Positions 35,037 through 43,896 are shown, counted from the stretch's first letter. The stretch: DNA of 64,000 bases from Bacillota bacterium (GCA_023436225.1 JAEZKA010000084.1:15068-79067), one strand, 5' to 3'. Notes: generated by a model not told the origin, from the letters alone. Program-made: numbers and translations.

Positions 35037-35960
35037 ATGATACAGACAATAAAAATGAACTTGGATGATATAGAGAATCTAGCATCCATCTCAAAGGCGT
35101 TATCCTCTGAGACCCGGATTGAGATACTAAGACAGCTCCGTCATAGGGATTTGAATGTGAATGAGATTGCAGAGCTTCTAGATATTCCGGCATCTTCCTC
35201 GGCGGCTCATGTTAAGGTACTGGAGGAGGCTGGCATGATTAAGACCTCATTACAGCCAGGCATTCGAGGATCGATGAAGCTCTGCCATATTGTACTTGAC
35301 CATATCTATGTGGAGATGAATACAACAAAGAACCTAGAGCAGGAGGAAGAGATCATCAAGATGCCGATCGGTAGCTATGTTGATTATCAGATTGAACCTA
35401 CCTGCGGTATTGCAAGCATTAAGGGTCCCATTGGTACGGAGGATGATCCCAGGTGTTTCTATCTTCCGGAGCGCAGTGAAGCACAGCTGATTTGGATTGG
35501 ACGTGGGTACTTGGAATATCGTTTCCCGACGAATTCGATCATAGGGAAGGAAGTTCAGCGCATAGAGCTTTCTATGGAGCTATGCTCAGAGGATCATGAG
35601 TTTAATCTAAATTTCCCTTCCGATATTACCCTATGGGTGAATGGTATGGAGGTGGGAACCTGGAACTGTCAGAGTGATTACGGTGGTAGAAGGGGCAAGC
35701 TAAATCCTGATTGGTGGCCGGATAAGAATACCCAATATGGTATCCTAAAAACCTGGAGTATCACAGAACAAGGCTGCTATTTAGAGGAAGAGAAAACCAT
35801 GGATGAAGGACTAGCATATTTCTGTCTTACCAGTAAGGATTATATCGCTGTTCGAATTGGAATAAAAGAGGATGCAACACACTCAGGCGGAATGAATCTG
35901 TTCGGGGAGGGCTTTGGCGATTACTCACAAAATATTGTCATGAAAATTGTTTTCAAATAA
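35037..35960 (+). CDS. ArsR-type HTH regulator with large C-terminal domain, upstream of galKET
   Basis: This is a 307-residue protein. I use ATG at 35037 with GAGG at 35024-35027 upstream; a TTG five codons earlier is the alternative. The N-terminal 75 residues are an ArsR-like winged helix (ISKALSSETRIEILRQLR, LNVNEIAELLDIPASSSAAH). The rest, about 200 residues and rich in beta strands and aromatics (TLWVNGMEVGTWNCQSDYGG, LNPDWWPDKNTQYG), is unlike metal-sensing ArsR proteins and resembles a sugar-binding or jelly-roll module. It precedes galK by 270 bases on the same strand, so control of the galactose genes is a reasonable inference. Confidence 0.75.
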   Translation: MIQTIKMNLDDIENLASISKALSSETRIEILRQLRHRDLNVNEIAELLDIPASSSAAHVKVLEEAGMIKTSLQPGIRGSMKLCHIVLDHIYVEMNTTKNLEQEEEIIKMPIGSYVDYQIEPTCGIASIKGPIGTEDDPRCFYLPERSEAQLIWIGRGYLEYRFPTNSIIGKEVQRIELSMELCSEDHEFNLNFPSDITLWVNGMEVGTWNCQSDYGGRRGKLNPDWWPDKNTQYGILKTWSITEQGCYLEEEKTMDEGLAYFCLTSKDYIAVRIGIKEDATHSGGMNLFGEGFGDYSQNIVMKIVFK

Positions 35961-36005
35961 TCATTAGGGAGCCACTCGAATCAATAATAGTTAATAGGAA
36001 ACCTC

Positions 36006-36034
36006 TTTACAAACATCGTAGAGAGGTGTATTAT
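36006..36034 (+). promoter_or_regulatory. Putative promoter of the gal cluster, with dyad
   Basis: TTTACA (36006-36011) and TATTAT (36029-36034) are 17 bases apart. CCTCT (36002-36006) and AGAGG (36022-36026) form a dyad flanking the spacer and could bind the local regulator. Confidence 0.5.
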
Positions 36035-36139
36035 ATAATCAAACGAACAAAAATCATGTTATAAAACAGAAATACTATAATAAATGCGCTTTAATGCTAT
36101 TGATCGGCTCCTGAGACTGCAATAGACGGAGAATTCGTA

Positions 36140-36226
36140 ATGAAAGCTTTTTATGAACCATTAGATGAAATAGTAATCATGATATATGGTGAAATGATAG
36201 CTAAAAAACATATAAAAGGAGTGTAG
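36140..36226 (+). CDS. 28-aa leader ORF immediately before galK
   Basis: ATG at 36140 has GGAG nine bases upstream and opens 28 codons ending in TAG at 36224-36226, two bases before the galK ATG. The peptide starts MKAFYEPLDEIVIMIYGEM. The galK ribosome binding site (AAAAGGAG) lies inside its last codons, the layout expected for translational coupling. No homologue is recognised. Confidence 0.45.
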   Translation: MKAFYEPLDEIVIMIYGEMIAKKHIKGV

Positions 36227-36228
36227 AG

Positions 36229-37392
36229 ATGAAAAAAGAATTGCTTCAGAAGTTTGAAGAGGTTTTTGGTAAGGAAGGTGAATATCAGGTATATTTTGCA
36301 CCAGGCAGAGTGAATCTGATCGGTGAACATACCGATTATAACGGAGGGCATGTGTTTCCCTGTGCGCTAACCATCGGTACCTACGCAGTGGCAAGAAAGA
36401 GAAGCGATGACAGATTACGGTTCTGCTCTCTGAATTTCAAGGATCTTGGTATCATTGAGAGCTCCATTCACAATCTGGAAATGAAGTTGGAAGATAATTG
36501 GGCAAATTATCCCAAAGGTGTCATCTGGGCTTTGCAGAAGAAGGGCTATCCGATTGTCGGTGGTATGGATGTATTATATTTTGGTAATATCCCGAATGCC
36601 TCCGGTTTATCCTCCTCCGCTTCCTTGGAAGTATTGACTGGCTTTATCTTAAAGAATTTATTCCAATTAGAAATAACAAATACCGAGCTTGCGCTAATCA
36701 GCCAATACTCTGAAAATAATTTTAACGGTGTTAACTGCGGAATCATGGATCAATTTGCGGTGGCGATGGGTAAAAAGAACCATGCTATTTTCCTTGATAC
36801 GGCAGACCTGTCTTACGAATATGCCCCCCTGGAGCTTGGTGATGCCAAGATAGTTATCATGAATACCAATAAGAAACGTGGTCTTGGAGATTCTAAGTAT
36901 AATGAGAGAAGAAGCGAGTGCGAGGCTGCTCTTCGTGATCTGCAGAAGGTACTTCCGGTAACAGCACTTGGCGAGCTGACAGAAGAGCAGTACGAGGAAT
37001 ATAAAGAGGATATTAAGGATCCGATTCAGAGAAAGCGTGCAAAGCATGCGGTTTATGAGAATCAGAGGACCATCAAGGCGGTGGAGGCTTTAAAGAAGAA
37101 TGACCTGACACTCTTTGGACAGCTGATGATTGCATCCCATGATTCTCTCAGGGATGATTATGAGGTTACCGGCCTAGAGCTTGATACCATCGTGGATGCT
37201 GCATTAAAACAAGAGGGTGTCATCGGCGCAAGAATGACCGGGGCAGGTTTTGGCGGCTGTGCAGTAAGTATCGTAAAGGAAGCTGCAGTGGAAGCATTTA
37301 TAAAGAATGTAGGTAAGGAATATAGTGAGAAAATCGGTTACCTGGCAGCATTTTATGTAGTTGAAGTGGGCGATGGTCCTATAATATTATAA
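36229..37392 (+). CDS. galK: Galactokinase
   Basis: This 387-residue GHMP-family kinase makes galactose 1-phosphate from galactose and ATP (Leloir pathway). The signature GRVNLIGEHTDYNGGHVFP is at residues 27-45, the ATP loop NASGLSSSASLEV near 124, and the third motif ARMTGAGFGGCAVSIV near 333. AAAAGGAGTGTAG precedes the ATG. galE follows 37 bases later and galT after a hairpin gap, giving the order K-E-T. Confidence 0.96.
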   Translation: MKKELLQKFEEVFGKEGEYQVYFAPGRVNLIGEHTDYNGGHVFPCALTIGTYAVARKRSDDRLRFCSLNFKDLGIIESSIHNLEMKLEDNWANYPKGVIWALQKKGYPIVGGMDVLYFGNIPNASGLSSSASLEVLTGFILKNLFQLEITNTELALISQYSENNFNGVNCGIMDQFAVAMGKKNHAIFLDTADLSYEYAPLELGDAKIVIMNTNKKRGLGDSKYNERRSECEAALRDLQKVLPVTALGELTEEQYEEYKEDIKDPIQRKRAKHAVYENQRTIKAVEALKKNDLTLFGQLMIASHDSLRDDYEVTGLELDTIVDAALKQEGVIGARMTGAGFGGCAVSIVKEAAVEAFIKNVGKEYSEKIGYLAAFYVVEVGDGPIIL

Positions 37393-37429
37393 GAGATTGA
37401 CTTGTTCAAATTGAAAAGGAGGTTTTACT

Positions 37430-38416
37430 ATGACGATTTTGGTACTTGGCGGTGCAGGCTACATTGGCTCCCATACTGCTTATGAATTGATTGACCGTGG
37501 CGATGAGGTTGTCATCGTGGATAATCTTGAGACAGGATATATTCGTGCCGTACATCCGAAGGCGCGCTTCTACCAGGGAGATATTCGTAATCGCGAGTTC
37601 ATCGACAGCGTTTTTGAGAAGGAGAAGATTGATGCTGTAATCCACTTTGCGGCGAATTCATTGGTGGGTGAGAGCATGGTGAATCCTCTAAAATACTATG
37701 ATAATAATTTATGTGGAACCAAGGTTCTTTTAGAATCCATGGTAGCACATAAGATTGACAAGATCGTATTTTCCTCTACGGCGGCGACCTATGGTGAACC
37801 CGAGAGAGTTCCAATTCTGGAGACAGATCGTACGATGCCGACCAATACTTATGGTGAAACAAAGCTTTCTATGGAGAAGATGTTCCACTGGACCTCGGTT
37901 GCTCATGAGCTTAGCTATGTCTCCCTTCGTTATTTTAATGCTTGTGGGGCTCATAAGAGCGGAACCATCGGTGAGGCACATGATCCGGAATCCCATCTAA
38001 TTCCACTCATTCTACAAGTGGCCAACGGACAACGGTCATCCATCAGTATCTTTGGAGAGGATTATGACACCAAGGATGGTACTTGTGTAAGGGATTATAT
38101 CCATGTGACGGATCTGGCTCAGGCTCATATCCTGGCAGTGGAGTATCTGATGCAAGGTAAGGAGAGTAATATCTTCAACCTGGGCAACGGGGTAGGCTTT
38201 ACTGTGAAGGAGGTTATCGAAGCAGCAAGAAAGGTAACCGGTCATCCTATTAAGGCCGAGACGGTTCCCAGACGTGCCGGTGATCCTGCAAAGCTGATCG
38301 CCTCCAGCGAAAAGGCAAGGACGATTCTTGGATGGAAGCCGCAGCATGCGGATCTCGAGGAGATTATCTCCTCTGCCTGGAACTGGCATAAGAATCACCC
38401 TATGGGTTATAAATAA
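37430..38416 (+). CDS. galE: UDP-glucose 4-epimerase
   Basis: This 328-residue enzyme interconverts UDP-galactose and UDP-glucose with bound NAD+. The N-terminal Rossmann motif GGAGYIGSHTAYEL, FAANSLVGESM, the catalytic Ser/Tyr region STAATYGEP and TNTYGETKLSMEK (YxxxK), and RYFNACGAH are all present. AAAGGAGG precedes the ATG. It is probably co-transcribed with galK. Confidence 0.95.
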   Translation: MTILVLGGAGYIGSHTAYELIDRGDEVVIVDNLETGYIRAVHPKARFYQGDIRNREFIDSVFEKEKIDAVIHFAANSLVGESMVNPLKYYDNNLCGTKVLLESMVAHKIDKIVFSSTAATYGEPERVPILETDRTMPTNTYGETKLSMEKMFHWTSVAHELSYVSLRYFNACGAHKSGTIGEAHDPESHLIPLILQVANGQRSSISIFGEDYDTKDGTCVRDYIHVTDLAQAHILAVEYLMQGKESNIFNLGNGVGFTVKEVIEAARKVTGHPIKAETVPRRAGDPAKLIASSEKARTILGWKPQHADLEEIISSAWNWHKNHPMGYK

Positions 38417-38436
38417 TAAATTGAAAAACAGTTCTC

Positions 38437-38499
38437 ACACTTCCAAGTTTGTGCCAAGGAAATCAAAGTGTAAAAGACACACTTGGCACAAACTTTTTA
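38437..38499 (+). repeat. Structured intergenic repeat, copy B, in the galE-galT gap
   Basis: AAGTTTGTGCCAAG (38445-38458) and CTTGGCACAAACTT (38482-38495) form a perfect 14-bp stem, with TTTTA after it. The left flank matches copy A (10205) at 18 of 19 positions. It could be an attenuator that lowers galT expression, or a mobile hairpin element that has landed in the gap. Confidence 0.65.
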
Positions 38500-38535
38500 T
38501 GGGGTAGGCCTTTGTTTGAATGAAAGGGATTACAT

Positions 38536-40032
38536 ATGATTTATGAGCAAATTGCAAAGCTGGTTCTTTACGCAGAAAGAGCCGGACTGATAGAAAAAGA
38601 AGATAGAGTCTATGCGGTGAATCGCCTGCTGGAATTGTTTGATCTGGAGGATTATCCGGAATGTGAGGTTAATCAGGAACAGCTTGATCTGGAATCGATA
38701 TTGAACAATATGCTGGATTATGCCTATGAGAAGGGTGTTATGAAGGAGAACGGGATTGTATACCGTGATTTATTTGATACGAAGATCATGGGATTATTAA
38801 CGCCTCCTCCCAGTGTAGTTACAAAGCATTTCGGGGAGCTATACCTGGAATCACCCAGGAAGGCAACGGACTATTATTATCGTTTCAGTCAGGATAGCGA
38901 CTATATCCGCAGATACCGTATTGTAAAGGATATCAAATGGAATACCCAGTCGCAATACGGCAATTTGGATATCACCATCAACCTGTCAAAGCCGGAGAAG
39001 GATCCTAAGGCAATTGCAGCAGCTAAGAATGCGAAGCACAGCGGTTATCCGAAGTGCCTGCTGTGTGCGGAAAATGTGGGTTATGCCGGAAGAGTAGACC
39101 ATCCGGCGAGACAGAACCACAGAGTAATACCGATCACCATTAATGATCAGGATTGGGGCTTTCAATATTCACCCTATGTATACTATAACGAGCATTGTAT
39201 TATATTCAACATGGAACATACACCAATGCAGATAGACCGGTCGGCCTTCCGTAAGCTTTTAGATTTTGTAAAGCAGTTTCCTCATTATTTTGTTGGCTCC
39301 AATGCAGACCTTCCGATCGTAGGAGGCTCTATTTTGAGCCATGATCACTTCCAGGGAGGTAATTACGAGTTCGCTATGGCGAAGGCTCCCATTGAAAGAA
39401 CCTTTTCCATAAAGGAATTTGAAGAGATAGAGGCGGGAGTGGTCCACTGGCCGATGTCAGTAATTCGTCTTCGAAGCAAGAAGGATGATCGCTTGGTAGA
39501 ATTGTCGGATCATATACTTAGGAAATGGCGCGGATACACCGATGAAGAAGCTATGATCTATGCATATACAGAATACGAGCCACACAATACAATTACGCCG
39601 ATTGCGCGTAAACGTGGTGAGTTTTATGAGATGGATCTGGTGCTCCGGAATAATCTGACGACAGAGGAGCATCCTTTGGGATTGTATCATCCTCATGAGG
39701 AGCTGCATCATATTAAGAGGGAGAACATCGGACTCATTGAGGTAATGGGACTTGCAATCCTTCCGGCCAGACTGAAGGAGGAGATGAGCCTGCTTAAGGA
39801 GTTTATTCTTACGGGTAGGAACATCCGGTCAAACGAAAAGATAGAAAAGCATGCGAACTGGGTAAAGGAATTTTTACCGGGACATTCAGAGATCAACGAG
39901 GAAAATATCGATAATATTTTGAAGGAGGAGATCGGGAAGGTGTTCTGTAAGGTTCTGGAGCACGCAGGAGTATATAAGAGAACGCCGGAGGGGCAGGCAG
40001 CCTTTGACCGATTCCTTGCTGTATTATCTTAG
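38536..40032 (+). CDS. galT: UDP-glucose--hexose-1-phosphate uridylyltransferase (Firmicutes type)
   Basis: This 498-residue enzyme exchanges UMP between UDP-glucose and galactose 1-phosphate. Length and sequence fit the long Firmicutes class of GalT rather than the 350-residue E. coli class. Marks include CLLCAENVGYAGRVDHPARQ, the active-site segment GSILSHDHFQGG with its HxH, and LGLYHPHEELHHIKRENIG. GAAAGGGATTAC precedes the ATG. The gal cluster therefore has all three Leloir enzymes; a mutarotase or galactose permease is not adjacent. Confidence 0.94.
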   Translation: MIYEQIAKLVLYAERAGLIEKEDRVYAVNRLLELFDLEDYPECEVNQEQLDLESILNNMLDYAYEKGVMKENGIVYRDLFDTKIMGLLTPPPSVVTKHFGELYLESPRKATDYYYRFSQDSDYIRRYRIVKDIKWNTQSQYGNLDITINLSKPEKDPKAIAAAKNAKHSGYPKCLLCAENVGYAGRVDHPARQNHRVIPITINDQDWGFQYSPYVYYNEHCIIFNMEHTPMQIDRSAFRKLLDFVKQFPHYFVGSNADLPIVGGSILSHDHFQGGNYEFAMAKAPIERTFSIKEFEEIEAGVVHWPMSVIRLRSKKDDRLVELSDHILRKWRGYTDEEAMIYAYTEYEPHNTITPIARKRGEFYEMDLVLRNNLTTEEHPLGLYHPHEELHHIKRENIGLIEVMGLAILPARLKEEMSLLKEFILTGRNIRSNEKIEKHANWVKEFLPGHSEINEENIDNILKEEIGKVFCKVLEHAGVYKRTPEGQAAFDRFLAVLS

Positions 40033-40396
40033 TTATACCAATAGTAGAGGATAACAACTGCTTCAAAGCCAATTACAAGGGTTAGCTATGTAGGCACTTA
40101 TGATTAAGTATTAGACAAGGGATGTTACAGGTAACAAGGACTTATGTCTGTAGTAAGACAAGAAGATCTGTTACTTGGATACATCCCTTCAATTATTATG
40201 TGTTACCTAGGTTGTTTGTACGGATAGATAAGTTATATTGATCCAATGCAGACGTATAAGAACCTGCAGGTTCGATACTATTAATTTTATACTGGATTAT
40301 TATTTAAGCTTGTATTATACTATTTGGAACAAGCCTCTGAGAAGAGAAGAGTAATAGAGATCTTAGACAGAGAAGACTAATAAAGGAAGGTTTTTT
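40033..40396. other. Intergenic region with a long hairpin
   Basis: AAGGGATGT (40117-40125) and ACATCCCTT (40191-40199) close a structure whose interior holds smaller repeats such as GTTAC-AG-GTAAC and CTTATGTCT/AGTAAGAC. It lies between galT and the shikimate kinase gene and may end the gal transcript. The rest is AT-rich without a gene. Confidence 0.45.
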
Positions 40397-40900
40397 ATGA
40401 ATAATATAATTCTGATCGGCATGCCGGGAGCGGGGAAAAGCACAGTTGGCGTAATTCTGGCTAAGGTAATGGGATATCATTTTATAGATTCTGATTTGTT
40501 GATACAAGATAGTGAGAAATGCTTATTAAAAGATATTATTGAACGTGATGGCCTGGAGGGCTTAATTGCCATAGAGGAGCAGGTTAACTGCAGTATTGAG
40601 ACAGAGAACGCAGTAATTGCTACCGGCGGAAGTGTAATATATGGTGAGAAGGCAATGGAGCACCTTCGGAGTATCGGTACAGTTATATATATCCAGCTAA
40701 GCTATCGTACCATCAGCAAACGGCTGGGCAATATCAAACAGCGTGGGGTCGTATTTCGAGAGGGGCAATCCCTTCAGTCCTTATACGAGGAGCGTTGCCC
40801 CCTGTATGAGAAATATGCACATTTCACCATAGATGCCGAAGAGCTTGACATGGAGGAACTGATGTCAAGGATTAAGGACACCGTAAGCACTTACCAATGA
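40397..40900 (+). CDS. aroK: Shikimate kinase
   Basis: This 167-residue P-loop kinase phosphorylates shikimate in the chorismate pathway. The Walker A loop is GMPGAGKST at residues 8-16, the DSD motif (IDSDLLIQ) follows at about 30, the shikimate-binding GGS (ATGGSVIYG) at 75, and the lid region RGVVFREG near 115. AAGGAAGG precedes the ATG. It is not in an aro operon; its 3' end overlaps the convergent gene by 10 bases. Confidence 0.9.
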   Translation: MNNIILIGMPGAGKSTVGVILAKVMGYHFIDSDLLIQDSEKCLLKDIIERDGLEGLIAIEEQVNCSIETENAVIATGGSVIYGEKAMEHLRSIGTVIYIQLSYRTISKRLGNIKQRGVVFREGQSLQSLYEERCPLYEKYAHFTIDAEELDMEELMSRIKDTVSTYQ

Positions 40901-41379
40901 CAGCCCTTCTGTAATACTGCCGCAAAGGCTTCCAGCCCCACTTTGTCCTCTTCATCGAAGCGTTCAAGTAAGGGGCTGTCTATGTCTAATACACCTACGA
41001 TAGTAGCTCCGTTTCTTAATGGAATAACAATTTCAGAATTAGAAGCACTATCACAGGCAATATGACCGGGAAAGGCGTGAACATCCTTAACCAGCTGGGT
41101 CTTATTTTGTGCAACTGCATTACCACATACTCCCCTGCCAATCGGGATATGGATACAGGCAGGCTTACCCTGAAAGGGTCCCAAAAGCAGTTCATTTCCA
41201 TTCATCAGATAGAAGCCAACCCAATTGATATCCTTTAGAGCACCGTTAAGCAGTGCAGAGGCATTGCTTAGGTTTGGGATTACATTGGGCTCACCCTCCA
41301 GTAGTGCTTTCAGTTGTTCTATCAAAAGTATGTAAAGTTCAGACTTGTTCTCGGGGTACATGGAACTCATTTCTTGCAT
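40891..41379 (-). CDS. Free methionine-(R)-sulfoxide reductase (GAF domain)
   Basis: This 162-residue GAF-domain enzyme reduces free methionine-R-sulfoxide. I start at ATG 41379 because AAGGAGC lies six bases upstream; a TTG six codons earlier lacks one. The family's cysteines are present in GRGVCGNA and in FPGHIACDSASNSEIV, and the domain core WVGFYLMNGNELLLGPFQG is characteristic. It is last in a minus-strand operon behind the DUF3006 protein (20-base gap). Confidence 0.9.
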   Translation of the reverse strand: MQEMSSMYPENKSELYILLIEQLKALLEGEPNVIPNLSNASALLNGALKDINWVGFYLMNGNELLLGPFQGKPACIHIPIGRGVCGNAVAQNKTQLVKDVHAFPGHIACDSASNSEIVIPLRNGATIVGVLDIDSPLLERFDEEDKVGLEAFAAVLQKGCHW

Positions 41380-41399
41380 TATCTTGCTCCTTGTCAAAG

Positions 41400-41618
41400 T
41401 TATTCGAATAGTCGATTCATTTTATCTCGTAATTTTTTCTCTTTTATTGTTTTTGCTTCGATATCCTTTTGATACATATCATCCGCATCCTGTAAAAGGC
41501 AATCGCCCTCCCTGCAATCCAGTGGAAGCTTGTACTTAGGAATTGAGATATAGGATTTGTCCTCCATCTCACATACCGCATAATTGCCTTCAAAACGGTC
41601 GATGATAAACTTCTTCAT
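41400..41618 (-). CDS. DUF3006-family small protein
   Basis: This is a 72-residue protein. The pattern starting MKKFIIDRFEGNYAVCEMED and the loop LPLDCREGDCLL fit DUF3006, whose members nearly always sit next to MBL-fold hydrolases of this type and may bind nucleic acid or the hydrolase. GGGAGG lies seven bases before the ATG. It is between the MBL hydrolase (13-base gap) and the methionine-sulfoxide reductase. Confidence 0.85.
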   Translation of the reverse strand: MKKFIIDRFEGNYAVCEMEDKSYISIPKYKLPLDCREGDCLLQDADDMYQKDIEAKTIKEKKLRDKMNRLFE

Positions 41619-41631
41619 AAGGAAACCTCCC

Positions 41632-42555
41632 TTACTTTCGTTGTTCTAAGTCTTGCTCTGTAATTGTGTAATCCTTCGTATTTACGGAAATGGTCTGCCC
41701 ATTGGTGGTAAATACTACAGTGCCTTGTTCGTCTGTCCGATATAGCTTAATGTCATGGTCAATAAGTGCTTGTAGGGTGCTGGCATGAGGATGTCCATAT
41801 TCATTGTCCTTACCCACACATACGATTGAATAGGAAGGGTCTACTGCTTCCAAAAAATTCTTACTGCTGCTATAAGCAGAACCATGGTGACTTAGCTTCA
41901 GAACATCAGCTGAGATATCTATCCCAGTTTTTATCATTTCATCTTCGCTCAGCTTCTCTGCATCACCTGCCAATAGAAAGGTGGTATCGCCGAAAGAAAG
42001 CTTAATGGCGATACTATAATTATTAATCTCATCATAATCTGATAAAGTCGGTGCCAGAATGGTGAAATTGGCCGAACCAAGATTGTGCTGGCTTCCAACC
42101 TCGGGAGCTGTGATGCTCAGATTATGCCGCTCCAATGCATCCAGTACCTCTTCAAAGGTCTTGGTGGTATGTGTGACATTAGGCAGCAGAACCTTTTCTA
42201 CCTCAAAGGAATCAAGAATGGTATCCAAACCACCGATATGATCACTGTGGGGATGGGTACCAATAACATAATCCAGCTTTGTAATTTGCTGTTTAATCAG
42301 ATATTCCTTAACGATGGTGCCTTTATTATTCTCGCCTGCATCAATCAGCATCGTAGAATTTCCTGCTTCCACTAGGATGGCATCACCCTGCCCGACATCA
42401 ATAAAGTGTACCTCCATAATATCGGTTGGTTTTAAGGTGTTTTTAGAGGCTTCCTTCTCAGATTCAGATATGAATTGATTAATTAATATGGAGAGCATGG
42501 CAAGAAGCATAATACTGATGATTCGGACCAGAATTTGCTTCGCTTTTCTTCTCAT
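41632..42555 (-). CDS. Secreted or membrane-anchored MBL-fold hydrolase (ComEC C-terminal-like)
   Basis: This is a 307-residue protein. I start at 42555 because AAGGAG is placed nine bases before it on the minus strand; an ATG seven codons upstream has no ribosome binding site. An N-terminal hydrophobic segment (about residues 8-28) implies export or anchoring. The metallo-beta-lactamase fold carries HFIDVGQGDAILVE, THPHSDHIGGLD (HxHxDH), LLAGDAEKLSE and LKLSHHGSAYSS. This matches the extracellular nuclease domain of ComEC and related stand-alone proteins. With the DUF3006 protein it forms a common gene pair; substrate unknown. Confidence 0.88.
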   Translation of the reverse strand: MRRKAKQILVRIISIMLLAMLSILINQFISESEKEASKNTLKPTDIMEVHFIDVGQGDAILVEAGNSTMLIDAGENNKGTIVKEYLIKQQITKLDYVIGTHPHSDHIGGLDTILDSFEVEKVLLPNVTHTTKTFEEVLDALERHNLSITAPEVGSQHNLGSANFTILAPTLSDYDEINNYSIAIKLSFGDTTFLLAGDAEKLSEDEMIKTGIDISADVLKLSHHGSAYSSSKNFLEAVDPSYSIVCVGKDNEYGHPHASTLQALIDHDIKLYRTDEQGTVVFTTNGQTISVNTKDYTITEQDLEQRK

Positions 42556-42724
42556 ATTCTTAATCTCCTTACTCATATTATAGCGGAAGAAGAGGGATAT
42601 TACAATGTATATATATTACTAAAAACTTGAAATAAGTACCTATATATCCTTTTAAAAAATATGTATTTAGGATATAATCGAGAAAAGAAAAACATAAGGA
42701 TGATTGAAAAATCAAAAATTTTTA

Positions 42725-42810
42725 ATCAGCAATTTGTGCTGCCTGCGCAACCTAGTGTGCGGCACACACCAGACGCAAACTGCTTCAAAAGGGTAGGCAG
42801 TTTGGCTGAT
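42725..42810 (+). repeat. Long hairpin in the thpR leader
   Basis: ATCAGC (42725-42730) pairs with GCTGAT (42805-42810), and CTGCC (42739-42743) with GGCAG (42796-42800), in the same register. The structure ends 34 bases before the thpR start. AATTTGTGCTGCC is shared with the Lrp leader at 34456. Confidence 0.4.
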
Positions 42811-42844
42811 GTGTTGGAACAAACATAGGGATTAAGGAGAGCTT

Positions 42845-43390
42845 ATGAGATTGTTTATTGCAATACTATTTGACCAGGAGATAAAAACGTCATTATATGA
42901 AACGGTAGAGAAGCTGAAGCAATCAGCAATGGGAGGAAACTTCACAGAGCTGGAGAAGCTTCATCTTACCGTGAACTTCATCGGTGAGACGAAGCGACTT
43001 GAGGAGGTTAAGTATGCGATGCGTACGGCGGTAGAAGCATCAAAGGCAGAAGGTTTTCCCTTAAGGCTTCAAGGCTTTGGTCGCTTTAAACGGATGGAGG
43101 GAGATATTTACTGGGTAGGAGTAGAGCAAAATGACGTTTTATGGCGACTGCAGAAAGAGTTGGTTAAGAAACTCAAGGAAGCAGGTTTTTACGAAATCGA
43201 TGATAGGGATTATAAACCACATCTAACTCTGGGACGCAAAGTTAGAGTCGGGCAGGCATTTGATAGTAAGGCTTTTGAGGCTGGGATTAGGCCGTTACAA
43301 GTGAAGGTAGAGAAAATTAGTTTAATGAAATCGGAACGGATAGAAGGTAGATTGACTTATACAGAGATATATCAGGTAGGATTAAAATAA
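42845..43390 (+). CDS. thpR: RNA 2',3'-cyclic phosphodiesterase
   Basis: This 181-residue 2H-family enzyme opens 2',3'-cyclic phosphate ends of RNA and ligates tRNA halves in vitro. Both catalytic HxTx motifs are present (HLTVNF at residue 42-47 and HLTLGR at 126-131). AAGGAGAG precedes the ATG. The DUF188 gene follows 22 bases later. Confidence 0.9.
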   Translation: MRLFIAILFDQEIKTSLYETVEKLKQSAMGGNFTELEKLHLTVNFIGETKRLEEVKYAMRTAVEASKAEGFPLRLQGFGRFKRMEGDIYWVGVEQNDVLWRLQKELVKKLKEAGFYEIDDRDYKPHLTLGRKVRVGQAFDSKAFEAGIRPLQVKVEKISLMKSERIEGRLTYTEIYQVGLK

Positions 43391-43412
43391 AACGGAAAAT
43401 GGAGACAGTCGA

Positions 43413-43847
43413 ATGAAAATACTAGTGGATGCGGATGCGTGTCCTGTTAAGGAAATCATTGAGAGAGTTGCGAAAGAATATGGTCTGCCAGTTATGATGC
43501 TGACGGATACCAGTCATATTCTTAATTCAACGTACAGTGAGGTTGTTCTGGTAAGTAAGGCTCCGGATGCAGTGGATTTCGCACTAATTAACAGAACCAC
43601 AAGGGGTGATATTGTGGTAACTCAGGATTACGGTGTGGCGGCCATGGCCTTGGGTAAGGGTGCCTATGCAATCCATCCGAATGGTAAAATATATACGGAC
43701 AGTAATATCGAGGTGTTGCTGATGGAGCGAGATATCGCTAAGAAATGCCGGAGAGATGGAGCGCGTATCAAGGGGCACGCCAAAAAGCGCACGAATGCAG
43801 ATGACGACCATTTTACCCAAGCGTTCATCAGTCTGTGTGAAAAATAG
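43413..43847 (+). CDS. DUF188 / YaiI-YqxD family protein
   Basis: This is a 144-residue protein. The diagnostic N-terminus is ILVDADACPVKEIIERVA; GDIVVTQDYGVAAMAL and HAKKRTNADDDHF also fit. The fold is PIN-like with conserved Asp residues, suggesting nuclease activity, but no function is proven. TGGAGAC precedes the ATG, and it is co-directional with thpR, so both may act on RNA. Confidence 0.9.
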   Translation: MKILVDADACPVKEIIERVAKEYGLPVMMLTDTSHILNSTYSEVVLVSKAPDAVDFALINRTTRGDIVVTQDYGVAAMALGKGAYAIHPNGKIYTDSNIEVLLMERDIAKKCRRDGARIKGHAKKRTNADDDHFTQAFISLCEK

Positions 43848-43896
43848 AACAAACATTCGAAAATGTATTGATTTTACATTCTTGCTATGATAAAAT
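43847..43896 (+). promoter_or_regulatory. LexA-like box and promoter of uvrB
   Basis: GAACAAACATTC (43847-43858) matches the Gram-positive LexA (DinR) pattern GAACNNNNGTTC with one change. A promoter follows at once: TTGATT (43868-43873), 17 bases, TAAAAT (43891-43896). This predicts SOS control of uvrB. Confidence 0.6.

Noticed and set aside
42823..42834. LexA box before thpR (GAACAAACATAG)
   Set aside because: The second half-site does not match (ATAG instead of GTTC).
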